From UBA12077 sp963665525 (GTDB taxonomy: Bacteria > Bacteroidota > Bacteroidia > Bacteroidales > UBA12077), in NCBI GenBank assembly GCA_963665525.1, contig OY762280.1, positions 4,216,001-4,280,000 on the forward strand: a DNA stretch of 64,000 bases, in the 5' to 3' direction. This document shows positions 63,280-64,000 of the stretch, in pieces (position 1 is the first letter of the stretch; each line of letters begins with the position of its first letter). A program made the translations under genes and the position numbers. Below the pieces are notes generated by a model that did not search any database, was not told the origin of the DNA, and worked only from the letters and a program-made list of their open reading frames with translations.

Positions 63280-63789
63280 TTGAGTAATAGAAATTTAAGA
63301 GAAGAATTTGTTTCACTTATTGAGAAACATCAGGGAATTATATATAAGGTTTCCAGGATGTACTGCGATAAAGATGAATGCCGTGAAGATCTTTTTCAAG
63401 ATATTTTGGTTCAGCTTTGGCAGTCGTATCCATCATTTAATAAGAAATCAAAATTCTCTACATGGATGTACAGGGTTTCTTTAAATACAGCAATAGCTCA
63501 ATTCAGGAAAGATAAAAGAAATAACGAAGACAGTGTTCCTGATATTCCTGTTAATATACCTGAAGAAGAGACGTATCAAGAAAAAGAAGCCAGAAGAAGT
63601 CTTGTGCAGAAAGCGATTAATAAGCTTAGTAAAGCAGAAAAAGCAATCATTATTCTTTACATGGATGATTATTCTTATGAAGAAATCTCTGAAATATCGG
63701 GAATGACGATGTCGAATGTAGGAGTAAAGATTAGTCGTATAAAAACCAAACTACAAAAAATATTAAAGGAACTAGAATATGGACTTTAA
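63280..63789 (+). CDS. ECF-type RNA polymerase sigma factor
   Basis: A 169-residue sigma-70 family protein of two-domain (ECF) size. Region 2 has CREDLFQDILVQLWQSYPSF and FSTWMYRVSLNTAIAQFRK (core binding and -10 recognition). Region 4 has YMDDYSYEEISEISGMTMSN followed by VGVKISRIKTKLQ (helix-turn-helix, -35 recognition). Translation seems to begin at a TTG at 63280: a stop codon lies three codons upstream and the next ATG would remove 26 conserved residues. The downstream gene overlaps its end by 11 bases and may encode a regulator of it. Confidence 0.9.
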   Translation: MSNRNLREEFVSLIEKHQGIIYKVSRMYCDKDECREDLFQDILVQLWQSYPSFNKKSKFSTWMYRVSLNTAIAQFRKDKRNNEDSVPDIPVNIPEEETYQEKEARRSLVQKAINKLSKAEKAIIILYMDDYSYEEISEISGMTMSNVGVKISRIKTKLQKILKELEYGL

Positions 63790-64000
63790 TGAAATAAAAA
63801 ATATTTGGAAAAATACAATTCAAGATGAGCAAGTCCTGAATAAGGAAGAAATAGAATCCAGACTCAGAATAAAGAGTAAGTCGAATACTGCATTAAATAA
63901 AGTAAAACGCAATTATAAAATTGAGTTGTATTCAGGAGGTATTATGGCCTTATTTTTCCTTGGATGGATGTATGTTAATCTTCCACAAGAGTATAAGTGG
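63779..64000 (+). CDS. Probable membrane protein downstream of the sigma factor, truncated by the window
   Basis: The first 74 codons are present, starting MDFNEIKNIWKNTIQDEQVL with a charged helical cytoplasmic segment (EEIESRLRIKSKS). A membrane helix starts near residue 55 (YSGGIMALFFLGWMYVNL) and the gene runs past base 64000. The start codon overlaps the sigma gene by 11 bases, which implies translational coupling. The layout suggests a membrane protein that works with the sigma factor. It has no recognisable zinc anti-sigma motif in the visible part, so a regulatory role is inference only. Confidence 0.75.
   Translation, partial: MDFNEIKNIWKNTIQDEQVLNKEEIESRLRIKSKSNTALNKVKRNYKIELYSGGIMALFFLGWMYVNLPQEYKW

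Overview
The window looks like chromosomal DNA of a Bacteroidota member, probably a marine or anaerobic Bacteroidales/Marinilabiliales-type organism; the genus cannot be fixed from sequence alone. The grounds are: AT-rich DNA (about one third G+C by eye); a fused lpxC-fabZ gene; a type IX secretion C-terminal sorting domain; many lipoproteins; large two-domain FtsX/MacB-type permeases; a membrane regulator of the Reg_prop/Y_Y_Y/AraC kind; and promoters of the Bacteroidota type (TTTG, about 19-20 nt, TAnnTTTG) instead of TTGACA/TATAAT.

Layout. 1-6.8 kb: start of sfsA (minus, cut by the window edge), a Qnr-like pentapeptide-repeat protein, two large FtsX permeases, a small cysteine-cluster protein and a frameshifted metallophosphoesterase. 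6.9-13.1 kb: an island of exported hydrolases. It holds a SprB-repeat lipoprotein and a serine hydrolase on the minus strand, then a papain-like peptidase fused to a TolB-type propeller, a second serine hydrolase and a free TolB-type propeller on the plus strand, ending in a decayed CPBP intramembrane protease. 13.1-16.4 kb: a membrane-spanning AraC-type regulator and a thioredoxin-like protein. 16.4-16.8 kb: a gene-free stretch with a long imperfect RNA hairpin and a terminator, a candidate non-coding RNA. 16.8-23.5 kb: a TPR/O-GlcNAc-transferase-like GT41 enzyme convergent with a two-gene unit encoding a TIGR03032 protein and a 1060-residue T9SS-secreted FG-GAP/cadherin protein. 23.6-32.1 kb: a TPR-PAS histidine kinase, a BASS-family transporter, a lipoprotein, a TerB-ABC transporter fusion and a SiaC-like (DUF1987) protein.

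32.1-41.7 kb is the housekeeping core: HD hydrolase, lpxD, lpxC-fabZ and lpxA (lipid A synthesis) on the minus strand, diverging from rimP-nusA-infB (ribosome maturation, transcription elongation, translation initiation) on the plus strand. 41.9-50.2 kb: two more FtsX permeases flanking a PorE-like TPR/propeller protein that ends in SPOR repeats, and a glutaminase. 50.2-51 kb: a small unknown protein and an initiator tRNA with its own promoter and terminator. 51.1-57.7 kb: an envelope operon (M23 peptidase, dxr, rseP, tatA, a MltD-like transglycosylase, a DUF4837 lipoprotein and a small unknown). 57.7-64 kb: a double-length UvrA-like protein, a secreted cyclophilin, an ECF-type sigma factor and the start of a membrane protein translationally overlapped with it.

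The most unusual material is the GT41/adhesin/TIGR03032 locus, the structured gap at 16.47-16.73 kb, the papain-propeller fusion with its hydrolase neighbours, the PorE-like protein with SPOR in place of OmpA, and the tandem UvrA. No CRISPR array, insertion sequence, prophage or rRNA operon was seen.
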